Source of the DNA: JAVJSU01 sp040219275
GTDB lineage: Bacteria; Chloroflexota; Anaerolineae; Aggregatilineales; Phototrophicaceae
DNA: 34,451 bases
Assembly: GCA_040219275.1 (NCBI GenBank)
Contig: JAVJSU010000021.1
Location: forward strand, 1-34,451
Reading direction: 5' to 3'
The notes under the pieces were generated by a model. That model ran no database searches, was not told where the DNA came from, and saw only the letters and a program-made list of their open reading frames with translations. Position numbers and translations under genes: made by a program. Positions 8,906 to 16,492 of this stretch are shown in pieces (within the stretch, counting starts at the first letter, position 1; every line of letters begins with the position of its first letter).

Positions 8906-9448
8906 ATGTGTAGTGGGCATATGAAGGTACAAGGCAACATGAGCAGACATAGAAACCTGGGGGGCTACCTCGTTCAAGTTCTGATTGATAACCGCCTAAT
9001 GCAAACACAAGAAGAAGTTGACCGATTTCTGTTTGCCTTAGACAATCTGGGTCGTTGGAAATCAACACACCTCAATCCCAATCTCTTGGAAATGCTTTTT
9101 ACCGTGTTTGATGACCAAACGACGCACATCCCGCCGATGCAAACACTCGTTGGATATGTCGAGAGCTATGATCTAAAACTTCTGATAAAAACATTATTCA
9201 AGGTAACACCTGAGATGTTAAACCAGGGATCATGGTGGTTGGAGCATTTTTGTGTACATCTTCTCAACACCCAAGAGCACAGAGTGATTATGCAATTGGA
9301 ATATGCAGCTTTGGATGATAATCACAGGAGAGCGGTGAAAACTTTACTTCGGCGTGCAGTTGCTTGGAGTGACGATAGTCCATCAGAGTTTGCAACACGT
9401 CACGAACAAATTCAACAAATAATTGGTACGGTGTCAAACAATTTATGA
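8906..9448 (+). CDS. Imm30-like helical protein inside the mobilisation operon
   Basis: This 180-residue, mostly helical protein has a central block (WWLEHFCVHLLNTQEHR, then DDNHRRAVKTLLRRA). The pattern resembles the Imm30 family of polymorphic-toxin immunity proteins, a comparison made from memory. Its stop overlaps the coupling-protein start (ATGA), so the two are translated together. The DNA is more A+T-rich than the relaxase and coupling-protein genes on either side, which hints at a later insertion. The start could be ATG 8906, 8921 or 8939. An AAGG stretch before 8939 makes that the best-supported ribosome-binding site, but the longer form is kept here. No cognate toxin is visible nearby. 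Function is unknown; immunity or entry exclusion are possibilities. Confidence 0.6.
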   Translation: MCSGHMKVQGNMSRHRNLGGYLVQVLIDNRLMQTQEEVDRFLFALDNLGRWKSTHLNPNLLEMLFTVFDDQTTHIPPMQTLVGYVESYDLKLLIKTLFKVTPEMLNQGSWWLEHFCVHLLNTQEHRVIMQLEYAALDDNHRRAVKTLLRRAVAWSDDSPSEFATRHEQIQQIIGTVSNNL

Positions 9449-11442
9449 TTTACTTGCTCTTTACCGATGGACGAGAATTGCTGGGCAACTTTCTCATTCC
9501 GCTATCGTGCTTAACCTTGCTCATGCCCTTGATTTTGAGTGCCGTTTTCGGTGCAGGCATCCAGCGGAGTAGTGATCCTCAGAGCATTTCGGGCTGGAAA
9601 CGTGGGTTGAAAATCTTCACACATGTCATTGTGTTAATGGGCATCACCACGATCTATCTATCTCTGGCAGGCGACCTCGCCATCGAGACGGTGCGGGGCA
9701 CACAGGCACCCAACGCCTTCATTCGCACACTCGCTGGTGGACCTGATAACATCGACCATCTGCGACTGTTCGGCTTCGGATTGATGCTCGTGTTTCTGTG
9801 GGGGATCGTCACCATCGGATTGAACAACGGCATCAAAAATGGTGGCTGGTTACGTGAGCGTGTGGATCGCCTACGAACACCGCAGGTCAAACGGGGCGCT
9901 TTGGGTTCATCTCATTTTTGTTCACAACGTGAGTACAAACGCTTTCGTCGCGAAGACCCTGAAGGATTAATTCTGCTCGGTGCGTTCTGGGGTGAGAATA
10001 AGCGGCGACTTGATTTAGGTACGGGGCGATTTTGTCTCGGTGGAGAGGACATTTCGCGCGGAATTCTGACGCTCGGCGGACCGGGTAGCGGTAAGACTCA
10101 GGGGATCATTTTGCCAGCGATTGCGGATCGAATGCTGGCGGGACATTCGCTGGTAGTGGCTGATCCGCAGGGTGAAATTACAACTCACATCCTCAAATAT
10201 GCCGCCATCACCCGTCATCTGGTTGTGGTGCATGATCCCACGTCAACAATTGGGCCACGGTATAATCTGGCTGAGAATATTGACAATGTATCGGATGCCC
10301 GCGCTATCGCCGATGTGCTGGTTCCTTCCGCACAGGGCGACAACAAGTTCTGGACAGATAGCGCCGCCGCTCTGCTTGCCGCCTGCCTGATCCGTTTTCC
10401 GAATCTGGGCGAAATCTACAATGCCATGAATGATCTTAAAGCGCTGGCGACGAAACTGGCTGCAAAGAAAGACGATGCCGCACTGCTGGCAAATAGCTTT
10501 ATCGCCTCCGTTGGTTCAGATGGCAAAGTGGCATCTAATATTGTCGCAACACTGGCAACGGCACTCACCGGTTGGGCATCGACGGATGTACGCGATAACA
10601 CGTCCGCATCTGACTTTGATGCAGAGTTAATCGTTGAACAACCGACCGTTGTTGTGCTGACCTGTCCCGGCAGGATGCGTGCTGTCTATGCCTCTTATCT
10701 CGGCGCGACTCTGCGTAAAGTCATGCTTGATCTTGACACCATCGGCGAACGGAATAAAGGACCGCTTCCTATGCCTGTTGGTGTGATCCTCGATGAATTT
10801 CCAACACTCGGTAAGCTCGATTCACTGGTGGCAGATGTCAATCTCGTGCGTAAACGTCGCATCTCCATCCTGATCGGCGCGCAGACGAAGGGACAATTTC
10901 ACCTGATTTACGGCAATGAAGGTACGCAGGCGCTATTCACAGGTCTGGCAACACAGGTGATTTACGGCGGCTGTGATGCGGACACAGCGGAGTTCTACAG
11001 CAAAGCTAGCGGGACAGCCACACAGGAAGGTTCAGGCGATGATAAATACAGCCGATCCCGCCCGTTGTTGACGGTGGATGAAGTCATTACGCCACAAGTC
11101 GGTAATTGCACCATTTTTGCGCGCTATGTTGAAGCTGGATTTGCAACGCAGGTGGTATTGAATGCCCGTCTGACACGCTTCTACGAACGTGAAGATTGGT
11201 CTCGTCGATTGAGTGATGGCACGGAAATTGAACCGCTATTACTGGAGCGGGGTATCTCACTGGACTTGCCAGCACTACCACCTCCCCCACCGGAAGAAGC
11301 CAAGCGCGATAAATTGCGAGAGGCATATCAACTAGCAATGGATAAAGCAGGGGGAAAAGCGAGCGGAACACAATTCACGCGCATGGATTTAATGCGTCAA
11401 AAACACGAACAACGTAAACAGCAGATGGAGGTGCAGGCATGA
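9445..11442 (+). CDS. virD4: VirD4/TraG-type conjugative coupling ATPase
   Basis: The type IV coupling protein links the relaxase-DNA complex to the secretion channel. About three hydrophobic segments precede the ATPase (near 15-37, 55-76 and 107-127). They are followed by Walker A GGPGSGKT (211-218) and Walker B VGVILDEFPTLGK (445-457), the latter typical of TraG/VirD4. A serine/glycine-rich and proline-rich tail (LPALPPPPPEE) lies near the C-terminus. The length of 665 residues is normal for the family. ATGA overlaps at both ends join it to the Imm30-like and HU-like genes, placing it in one operon with the relaxase. Confidence 0.93.
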   Translation: MIYLLFTDGRELLGNFLIPLSCLTLLMPLILSAVFGAGIQRSSDPQSISGWKRGLKIFTHVIVLMGITTIYLSLAGDLAIETVRGTQAPNAFIRTLAGGPDNIDHLRLFGFGLMLVFLWGIVTIGLNNGIKNGGWLRERVDRLRTPQVKRGALGSSHFCSQREYKRFRREDPEGLILLGAFWGENKRRLDLGTGRFCLGGEDISRGILTLGGPGSGKTQGIILPAIADRMLAGHSLVVADPQGEITTHILKYAAITRHLVVVHDPTSTIGPRYNLAENIDNVSDARAIADVLVPSAQGDNKFWTDSAAALLAACLIRFPNLGEIYNAMNDLKALATKLAAKKDDAALLANSFIASVGSDGKVASNIVATLATALTGWASTDVRDNTSASDFDAELIVEQPTVVVLTCPGRMRAVYASYLGATLRKVMLDLDTIGERNKGPLPMPVGVILDEFPTLGKLDSLVADVNLVRKRRISILIGAQTKGQFHLIYGNEGTQALFTGLATQVIYGGCDADTAEFYSKASGTATQEGSGDDKYSRSRPLLTVDEVITPQVGNCTIFARYVEAGFATQVVLNARLTRFYEREDWSRRLSDGTEIEPLLLERGISLDLPALPPPPPEEAKRDKLREAYQLAMDKAGGKASGTQFTRMDLMRQKHEQRKQQMEVQA

Positions 11443-11744
11443 GCTTGAACAAGAACAAGATGGTGCGTGAAATTGGGCGACGCACACGGTTGAAGAACCG
11501 TGATGTGCAGTTGGTACTGGAAACGCTCATTGACGTGTGGACGGAAGAACTCGTTGCTGGTGGCAAGATTGAGTTGGAAAATTTCCTTGTGCTGGAGACA
11601 CAGACCATCGACCGGGGCGAACAGCGCGGAACACTCGCCAGCGGTGAAGCCCCGCGTATCATTCGGCGAGTGACGTTACGGGTGAGTAAGAAACTGAAAC
11701 ACCGAATAAAGGATTTTTCGCATATCAGGGACAATAAAAATTGA
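11439..11744 (+). CDS. HU/IHF-family DNA-bending protein
   Basis: This 101-residue basic protein has the HU order: an N-terminal helical half (KMVREIGRRTRLKNRDVQLVLETLIDVW), then a strand/arm region with the core GKIELENFLVLE in place of the usual GxVxLxGFGxF. It ends in a basic helix (VSKKLKHRIKD). It overlaps the coupling-protein stop by 4 bases (ATGA) and is the last gene of the mobilisation operon. HU-like proteins help to fold oriT in several conjugation systems, and this one may be a dedicated relaxosome factor. Confidence 0.8.
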   Translation: MSLNKNKMVREIGRRTRLKNRDVQLVLETLIDVWTEELVAGGKIELENFLVLETQTIDRGEQRGTLASGEAPRIIRRVTLRVSKKLKHRIKDFSHIRDNKN

Positions 11745-11745
11745 T

Positions 11746-11769
11746 GAGGAACTCCCAGTGGAGTTCCTC
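11746..11769 (-). terminator. rho-independent terminator (minus strand, possibly serving both strands)
   Basis: Perfect 10-bp arms GAGGAACTCC/GGAGTTCCTC surround a CAGT loop, directly after the HU-like stop codon. On the minus strand the hairpin is followed by ATCAATTTTTATT, a T-rich tail suited to ending the small minus-strand gene. On the plus strand no T-run follows, although the hairpin may still protect the mobilisation mRNA. Confidence 0.7.
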
Positions 11770-11819
11770 GGTTGATGTGTGTTACTTAAGCTGTGTGTGC
11801 TTGGGTTTGCTCTGAACAA

Positions 11820-12026
11820 CTACTTCTTGCTGATATTAGCCGGGCGGTTACGGTCGTTCTGAATAGCACTACCGAGACCATCGGCTGTTTGCTGATTCTG
11901 GTGACCTGTCGAGTAGGCATCCGAGATCTGATCAAATGTATTCGGAACGTGCGGCGAGCCGGTGAGATTGTTCAGCAGCTCCAAAGTTGTCAAACCGATT
12001 TTTGCTGATTTACGCCAGTCGTTCAT
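11820..12026 (-). CDS. small protein of unknown function (68 aa)
   Basis: I do not recognise this protein. It is Asn/Gln/Ser-rich and polar (for example TGHQNQQTADGLGSAIQND) with a short hydrophobic helix near the N-terminus (IGLTTLELLNNL). Evidence that it is real: a strong AAGGAG lies 8 bases before its ATG on the minus strand, and a terminator-like hairpin with a T-rich tail lies about 50 bases beyond its TAG stop. It points toward the mobilisation operon and converges with the HU-like gene. No domain, signal peptide or transmembrane segment is convincing. Confidence 0.55.
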   Translation of the reverse strand: MNDWRKSAKIGLTTLELLNNLTGSPHVPNTFDQISDAYSTGHQNQQTADGLGSAIQNDRNRPANISKK

Positions 12027-12186
12027 CCTTTGTTCTCCTTATGACTTTTTCTTCGTCCTCCTGCGCAGAAGACACCACATTTATTGTGGATTAGAATCAT
12101 TATCCTATAAGTCACTAGAGACACAAAGCAAATTTAGATACGTTTTTGGGAAAAATAGTGATATAAATGTATCTGAACCAGTAAAG

Positions 12187-12217
12187 AAATTTGACCTATC
12201 TCAGACAAAAATTTGAC
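12187..12217 (+). promoter_or_regulatory. 9-bp direct repeats upstream of the XRE regulator
   Basis: AAATTTGAC occurs at 12187-12195 and 12209-12217, spaced 22 bp apart (about two helical turns), in an AT-rich stretch 34-64 bases before the regulator's ATG. TTGAC inside each copy could also serve as a -35 box. A self-binding operator is plausible but untested. The rest of 12027-12250 shows no gene. Confidence 0.35.
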
Positions 12218-12250
12218 TAAAAATATTTATGTAAAGTAAAAGGATGGCTG

Positions 12251-13117
12251 ATGAAAACTAACTTTGGAGAATTAGTAAAGTATCTTCGTAAACGAATGCG
12301 AGATTATGACGAAGACCAAACATGGACGCAGAAAAATCTAGCTCAGCGTGCTCGAATGTCTGAAGGGACTTTGAAAAGTATAGAAAACGGTTCTCATTCT
12401 AATATCGGACCATATGTGAAATTGCTCGCAGATGCATTGCAGCTTAGTGAATTTCAGAAACACCACTTCTACGCTGTCGCCGGACTAATCTATCCTCTTC
12501 AACATTCCAAAGTTACTCAGAACGACATAGTTAACATACTTGCAAAATTGGATTGTCCGGCTTATGCGCGAACTGCCTTATGGGACTTCATTGCATTTAA
12601 TGATTATCACCGTCAGTTATGGGGTTATGATGATCAAATGCTATCTTTACTCCGTAAAGGTGATTTGGGTCCAAACCTATTACGGGTCTTATTTGAAGAT
12701 GATTTTCAAAATAACCTTAAAGTAAGACGAGTCGAAGATAAACCGAAAAGGGCCATGAAAATTTTCCGTGGAGAGTCTTTTCAGTATGTTGCAACAGAAC
12801 GATACAAAAGGATCCTAAGTTATTTCAAAAACACTAAGAATACGAAATTCCAAGACGCATGGAGACAATCTGAACAAGAAGACGATGAAGACTTAGCGTT
12901 ATCTCTGGATCGAACATTCGTTACAATTGATCATCCCAAATACGGAAGATTGAACTTCTTCTCAGCAAAAGTTCCTGAAAGATATGTCAGCGGGTTTGTT
13001 ACAGTAGCTGTCTACCATCCGTTAACGTCCAGCTCAAGTGGTTGGCAAGAATTCTGTCAGAATATCAAAGTAAGCCAAGTGCATCGTTTCCTAGACATCC
13101 CAAACGAGCTTACATAA
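12251..13117 (+). CDS. XRE-family transcriptional regulator (MmyB-like C-terminal domain)
   Basis: The N-terminal helix-turn-helix spans roughly residues 5-65, with WTQKNLAQRARMSEGTLKSI as the HTH core. The remaining 220 residues resemble the MmyB-type ligand-binding region: CPAYARTALWDFIAFND, then a helical middle, then a strand-rich end with HPKYGRLNFFSA. AAGGA lies 9 bases before ATG 12251. The gene is much more A+T-rich than the adjoining conjugation genes, suggesting a different origin. It may control the element or itself through the upstream direct repeats; the ligand is unknown. Confidence 0.75.
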   Translation: MKTNFGELVKYLRKRMRDYDEDQTWTQKNLAQRARMSEGTLKSIENGSHSNIGPYVKLLADALQLSEFQKHHFYAVAGLIYPLQHSKVTQNDIVNILAKLDCPAYARTALWDFIAFNDYHRQLWGYDDQMLSLLRKGDLGPNLLRVLFEDDFQNNLKVRRVEDKPKRAMKIFRGESFQYVATERYKRILSYFKNTKNTKFQDAWRQSEQEDDEDLALSLDRTFVTIDHPKYGRLNFFSAKVPERYVSGFVTVAVYHPLTSSSSGWQEFCQNIKVSQVHRFLDIPNELT

Positions 13118-13154
13118 CAAAATCCTACAATAACCATTCAGCAATAAAAGTTAA

Positions 13155-13171
13155 CCCGGCGATATGCCGGG
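13155..13171 (-). terminator. rho-independent terminator of the topA operon
   Basis: CCCGGC/GCCGGG arms around a GATAT loop lie 7 bases beyond the stop of the last minus-strand gene. On the minus strand the stem is followed by TTAACTTTTATTGC. It also lies 38 bases after the convergent XRE gene, where it would work less well because no T-run follows on the plus strand. Confidence 0.75.
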
Positions 13172-13177
13172 CATCAC

Positions 13178-15181
13178 CTACAAATCAAAATCCGGTGAAA
13201 CTGATTCTACCTTCGGCTCATCTTCATCTTCGCCGAAAGTAGTGAACTGGCGAATCGGATCGGTATACAGCCCCTCCGCCTCAATCCGCGCATCGCGTTC
13301 AGCGTTGGGGTTGTAGGGCTGCCAGTCTACCGGATCGCGAGTCAGTGTCAACTTTAGATCGCGGTAGTCGTCCATCTCCTGCCCTTCCAGCGTTTTCCAC
13401 TCCACCGGATGCCCCTCCAATCGAGCGACTTCCTCCGCCAGTTCGGGACCTTCTAACAGTCCGGGCATTAGGTAGCCGTTAAACTCCTCACCGAACTTGT
13501 CAGACGCTTCAATCGTTTCAAAATGCGCCATTTCCAGCATACGAAAGGGTTCATTTTCTGGGATCGCAGGCGTGCCGACCATCTCCGGGTCATGCTCGAC
13601 CCCCTCATAAACCACCATGTGCATCGCATGTCCGAGCGGTTCACCCGTTGGATCATTTACCGGAATAGTTTCTAAACGCCAGTACGGATTTTGCGCTTGC
13701 GGATCAGGCTCATCAATCACTTCATCATCCGTATTCCAATACGGGTTAATTTCACCTTCAAGACGTTGTGCCAGCGTCTCGAACGGATCAGGTGGACCCT
13801 GTGTGAACAAACGCAAATCTGCGCGGTCAGGATCAATGACACCCGCTCGTATGCCTTCTAGCTCAATCAGGTGCATCGCGCCCTGAAGATCATCATTCGC
13901 TTGCAAATTAAAGGCAGTTTCTGCGTGGAGTCGTGCTGTCTCCCAATCCGGTTGCGGCACAATGAGACGCTCATAATCGTCATCGCCCCATGTTTTGTAG
14001 ACATCCAGAAAATGCTCACCGTTGGCGGAAATTGCCCCGATGCCGTATTGCGGTTCAGCCAATTCTCGCTCACGATGGGTCGTAAATGGGTCAGGCGGCG
14101 CATCATCCTCAAAGAAGATACGCGGATCGTCGCGCTCAGGATCAAGATAACCGCCCTCAACCGCCATGCTTTCGGCAAGGTTCATCGCCGCCTGCACACC
14201 CTGCTGATCCTTGACCGTTTCCAATTCAAGCTCATCAACCCCCGCCTCATCTAACGTGCCATATTCACCAATGGTCAGTGTGTCAAAACGGCGTTCGGCA
14301 CCGTCCATCCACGTTTTCACCGCTTCCAGTGCGGGCTGATTGTCCTCACTCACGCCATAACCGAAGTAGTATTCCGGATCCGGATTGAGGGAGGGCAGGT
14401 CGAGTGGTTCGGGGAAATCCTGCCCGTAAGCATCCGCCACATCATGCGCGAACTGTTGTGCCATATAGACATCACCTTTCTCTAAATACATTTCCAGTCC
14501 GGGCAATGCCCATGCGGATTGTGGATCGTCGTTCGATAGTGGCATGACAGGGTAGGAATCGTTTCGCTGAGTGCCATCCGCCAATTCCAGTTCACGGAAA
14601 TAGCGCAGTTCATACGGCTCATTTTCCGGTTCATCGCGTTCGACAATCGCAAACCAGTGCGCTGTGCCACCGCCGTCGATATGCCGGACGGGTTCGTTTT
14701 CGGCTAGGGTGATCGCTTGTCCGTTCGTAAATGCCTGTTCACTTTGCTCAATCAGTGCATCCATCTCAGAGGCGGTTCCGTTTCCAAGTGATGCGCTCTG
14801 CACGCCAGGTTCATCCAGATGGAGCAAATGCGCGGCGGCGGGTGCGTTTGGTTCAGCATCCGGCGGATAGGTCACAAACAGATAATGCCCATCGTAGAGA
14901 ATCGGGGCATTGCGCACGTCATTGGCGGCATCACCCAGCGCAGATAAGCCCTGTTCAGCGATTCCATCCTCCACCTGTTGACGATGAGATTCCGCCTCGG
15001 CCCGGTCATCATATTCAGCAAGCGTGAGTCGTTGCTCAATCGTCTCGCCGAAGTGCCCGCTCCGTGAGCGTACCAGATCGACATCGTAATGCGGTTGATC
15101 TTCATCGCGACTGTCGCGGATGACATCGATGCTGTAACGGGCATCGTCCGTTTGATAGTGAAAAGGAATCTCAGCGGTCAT
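13178..15181 (-). CDS. large acidic repeat protein of unknown function
   Basis: This 667-residue protein is strongly acidic (many D/E, few K) and has no signal peptide or membrane segment. It contains an internal repeat. Residues 327-370 (QGVQAAM, then GGYLDPERDDPRIF and PPDPF) match 433-470 (QGAMHLI, then GVIDPDRADLRLF and PPDPF). An N-terminal module at 33-83 (YDVDLV, ending EDGIAEQGLSAL) resembles residues 92-143 of the protein encoded two genes upstream. It is the last gene of the topA operon and its start overlaps the RHH stop by 11 bases. I recognise no family. Acidic conjugative-element proteins can be DNA mimics that block restriction enzymes, which is one speculative role here. Confidence 0.8.
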   Translation of the reverse strand: MTAEIPFHYQTDDARYSIDVIRDSRDEDQPHYDVDLVRSRSGHFGETIEQRLTLAEYDDRAEAESHRQQVEDGIAEQGLSALGDAANDVRNAPILYDGHYLFVTYPPDAEPNAPAAAHLLHLDEPGVQSASLGNGTASEMDALIEQSEQAFTNGQAITLAENEPVRHIDGGGTAHWFAIVERDEPENEPYELRYFRELELADGTQRNDSYPVMPLSNDDPQSAWALPGLEMYLEKGDVYMAQQFAHDVADAYGQDFPEPLDLPSLNPDPEYYFGYGVSEDNQPALEAVKTWMDGAERRFDTLTIGEYGTLDEAGVDELELETVKDQQGVQAAMNLAESMAVEGGYLDPERDDPRIFFEDDAPPDPFTTHRERELAEPQYGIGAISANGEHFLDVYKTWGDDDYERLIVPQPDWETARLHAETAFNLQANDDLQGAMHLIELEGIRAGVIDPDRADLRLFTQGPPDPFETLAQRLEGEINPYWNTDDEVIDEPDPQAQNPYWRLETIPVNDPTGEPLGHAMHMVVYEGVEHDPEMVGTPAIPENEPFRMLEMAHFETIEASDKFGEEFNGYLMPGLLEGPELAEEVARLEGHPVEWKTLEGQEMDDYRDLKLTLTRDPVDWQPYNPNAERDARIEAEGLYTDPIRQFTTFGEDEDEPKVESVSPDFDL

Positions 15182-15413
15182 GTTCGCCCTTTCCGCTCAA
15201 GCGAATGGGAAATGTCACTCCGTTCGCATCGAGTGGCACGAAGTGACCGTTTGCTGGTAAGGGTTGAATACCCGAATAAGTGAGTTGCAGTGCCTTGCGT
15301 ACTGTTGCCGACATATCCAGACCTAGCCGTTCAGTCAGTGCATCCAATTGGGCTTTCTCGTCCACGGACAGGCGCACCGTCAGCCGATAATCGCGGCTTA
15401 TCTCGTCGCTCAT
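15171..15413 (-). CDS. small ribbon-helix-helix DNA-binding protein
   Basis: This is an 80-residue protein with a CopG/Arc-like segment: RLTVRLSVDEKAQLDALTER, then LGLDMSATVRKALQLTYSG. I chose ATG 15413 because the preceding gene's stop overlaps it as ATGA and the ribbon-helix-helix begins right after; a longer reading frame to 15494 lies wholly inside the upstream gene. It overlaps the next gene by 11 bases. It is the only predicted DNA-binding regulator of the topA operon and may repress it, possibly at the inverted repeat 18420-18440. Confidence 0.7.
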   Translation of the reverse strand: MSDEISRDYRLTVRLSVDEKAQLDALTERLGLDMSATVRKALQLTYSGIQPLPANGHFVPLDANGVTFPIRLSGKGEHDR

Positions 15414-16489
15414 CGTTCCACCTCCCACTGTGTGAAATCCGCAAGCTCTCGTGTCGCGTCCGCTTCTAAAGGCACACCGCGTTCGGTCTCCCACAGTTCG
15501 CGTTGATCGGTGGCCAGCGCCATGCCCTCGGCTGTATCGAAAAGTTGCTCAATCCCGCCCCGATTGGCGGTTTGAATGAGATATTCTGCGGCGCTGTATG
15601 TCTTATCCCAATCGCCGGGGACGCAGGGGGCAAGTTGGGCTTCCATTTCGCCCGTTTCCGGATCGCGTCCAAGCGACAGAATGCTGGTCACGCAGTTCTC
15701 ACGGTCATCTTTATCGGGCTGGAAAACGCCGATCCAATAGGCGGTTCCGGTGTCGGCATCGTAGAAGGGCGGTGGATTAGTCGACGGGTCGAAATTCTCC
15801 GCCTGCACGCCGATAGCATCAAGTGCGCGGAAGGTCGTTTCATCGACTTTTGGCTCAACAACCACACCGCCAAGTTCAATGGCGGTCTGAATCAGCGGAT
15901 CAATCGCATCATCGGGTGGATCATCTGCCAATGCAGGATCGAACGCTTCCAGATCGCGCACATACTCATAAGCGGCATATTCATCCGGTTCTGCACCACG
16001 CCAATTTTCCGGCTCAGGGTTCATCGTAAATGCCTGCCGTTCAGCAAAATCGGCGACCTGAAAGGCGGGTAGTCCCTGCTCATGAATCTCCTGCTGAATC
16101 TGATGGTAGTACGCAACTGCCGGTGCTTCATCGCTGAAAGTGGCGATGGGCAAATAACTGCCGCCCAGATCGCCGGTATCGGCGTTGGCATACAGGTCAA
16201 TCGCGCCGATTTCGTAGCGGTTTTCACCCCGATCAATGCCGATGATTCGGGCATCGTGCCATGACCACGCTTCATCTTCCGGTTCAGGGGATTCAAATCC
16301 TTGCAAGCCATCTTGCGAGGGTGGTGGCACATCCGGCAGGTTGCGTAAATCGTCCGGCGCGTAATCGTCAGGAATACCGAACGGCACATAATCCAGCGTT
16401 GGGTCGTAATCGTCGGGTGGCGGCTCGAAGTTATCATAATTTAGTGGTGGTGGTTTAGGCGGATAGGTCTCAGCATACATGTCGCTCAT
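15410..16489 (-). CDS. acidic, proline-rich protein of unknown function
   Basis: This 359-residue protein opens with a Pro/Asp-rich tail (YPPKPPPLNYDNFEPPPDDY) and stays acidic throughout. Residues 92-143 (YEIGAIDLY to EIHEQGLPAF) share a pattern with residues 33-83 of the 667-residue protein downstream, so the two probably descend from one module. No transmembrane or catalytic motif is seen. It starts 3 bases after topA and overlaps the RHH gene by ATGA, which implies tight co-translation with both. Its function is unknown. Confidence 0.75.
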   Translation of the reverse strand: MSDMYAETYPPKPPPLNYDNFEPPPDDYDPTLDYVPFGIPDDYAPDDLRNLPDVPPPSQDGLQGFESPEPEDEAWSWHDARIIGIDRGENRYEIGAIDLYANADTGDLGGSYLPIATFSDEAPAVAYYHQIQQEIHEQGLPAFQVADFAERQAFTMNPEPENWRGAEPDEYAAYEYVRDLEAFDPALADDPPDDAIDPLIQTAIELGGVVVEPKVDETTFRALDAIGVQAENFDPSTNPPPFYDADTGTAYWIGVFQPDKDDRENCVTSILSLGRDPETGEMEAQLAPCVPGDWDKTYSAAEYLIQTANRGGIEQLFDTAEGMALATDQRELWETERGVPLEADATRELADFTQWEVER

Positions 16490-16492
16490 GGG

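Noticed and set aside
15503..16072. A long plus-strand open frame opposite the 359-residue acidic protein
   Set aside because: It is a shadow of an acidic gene with biased codons; no ribosome-binding site or domain is present.
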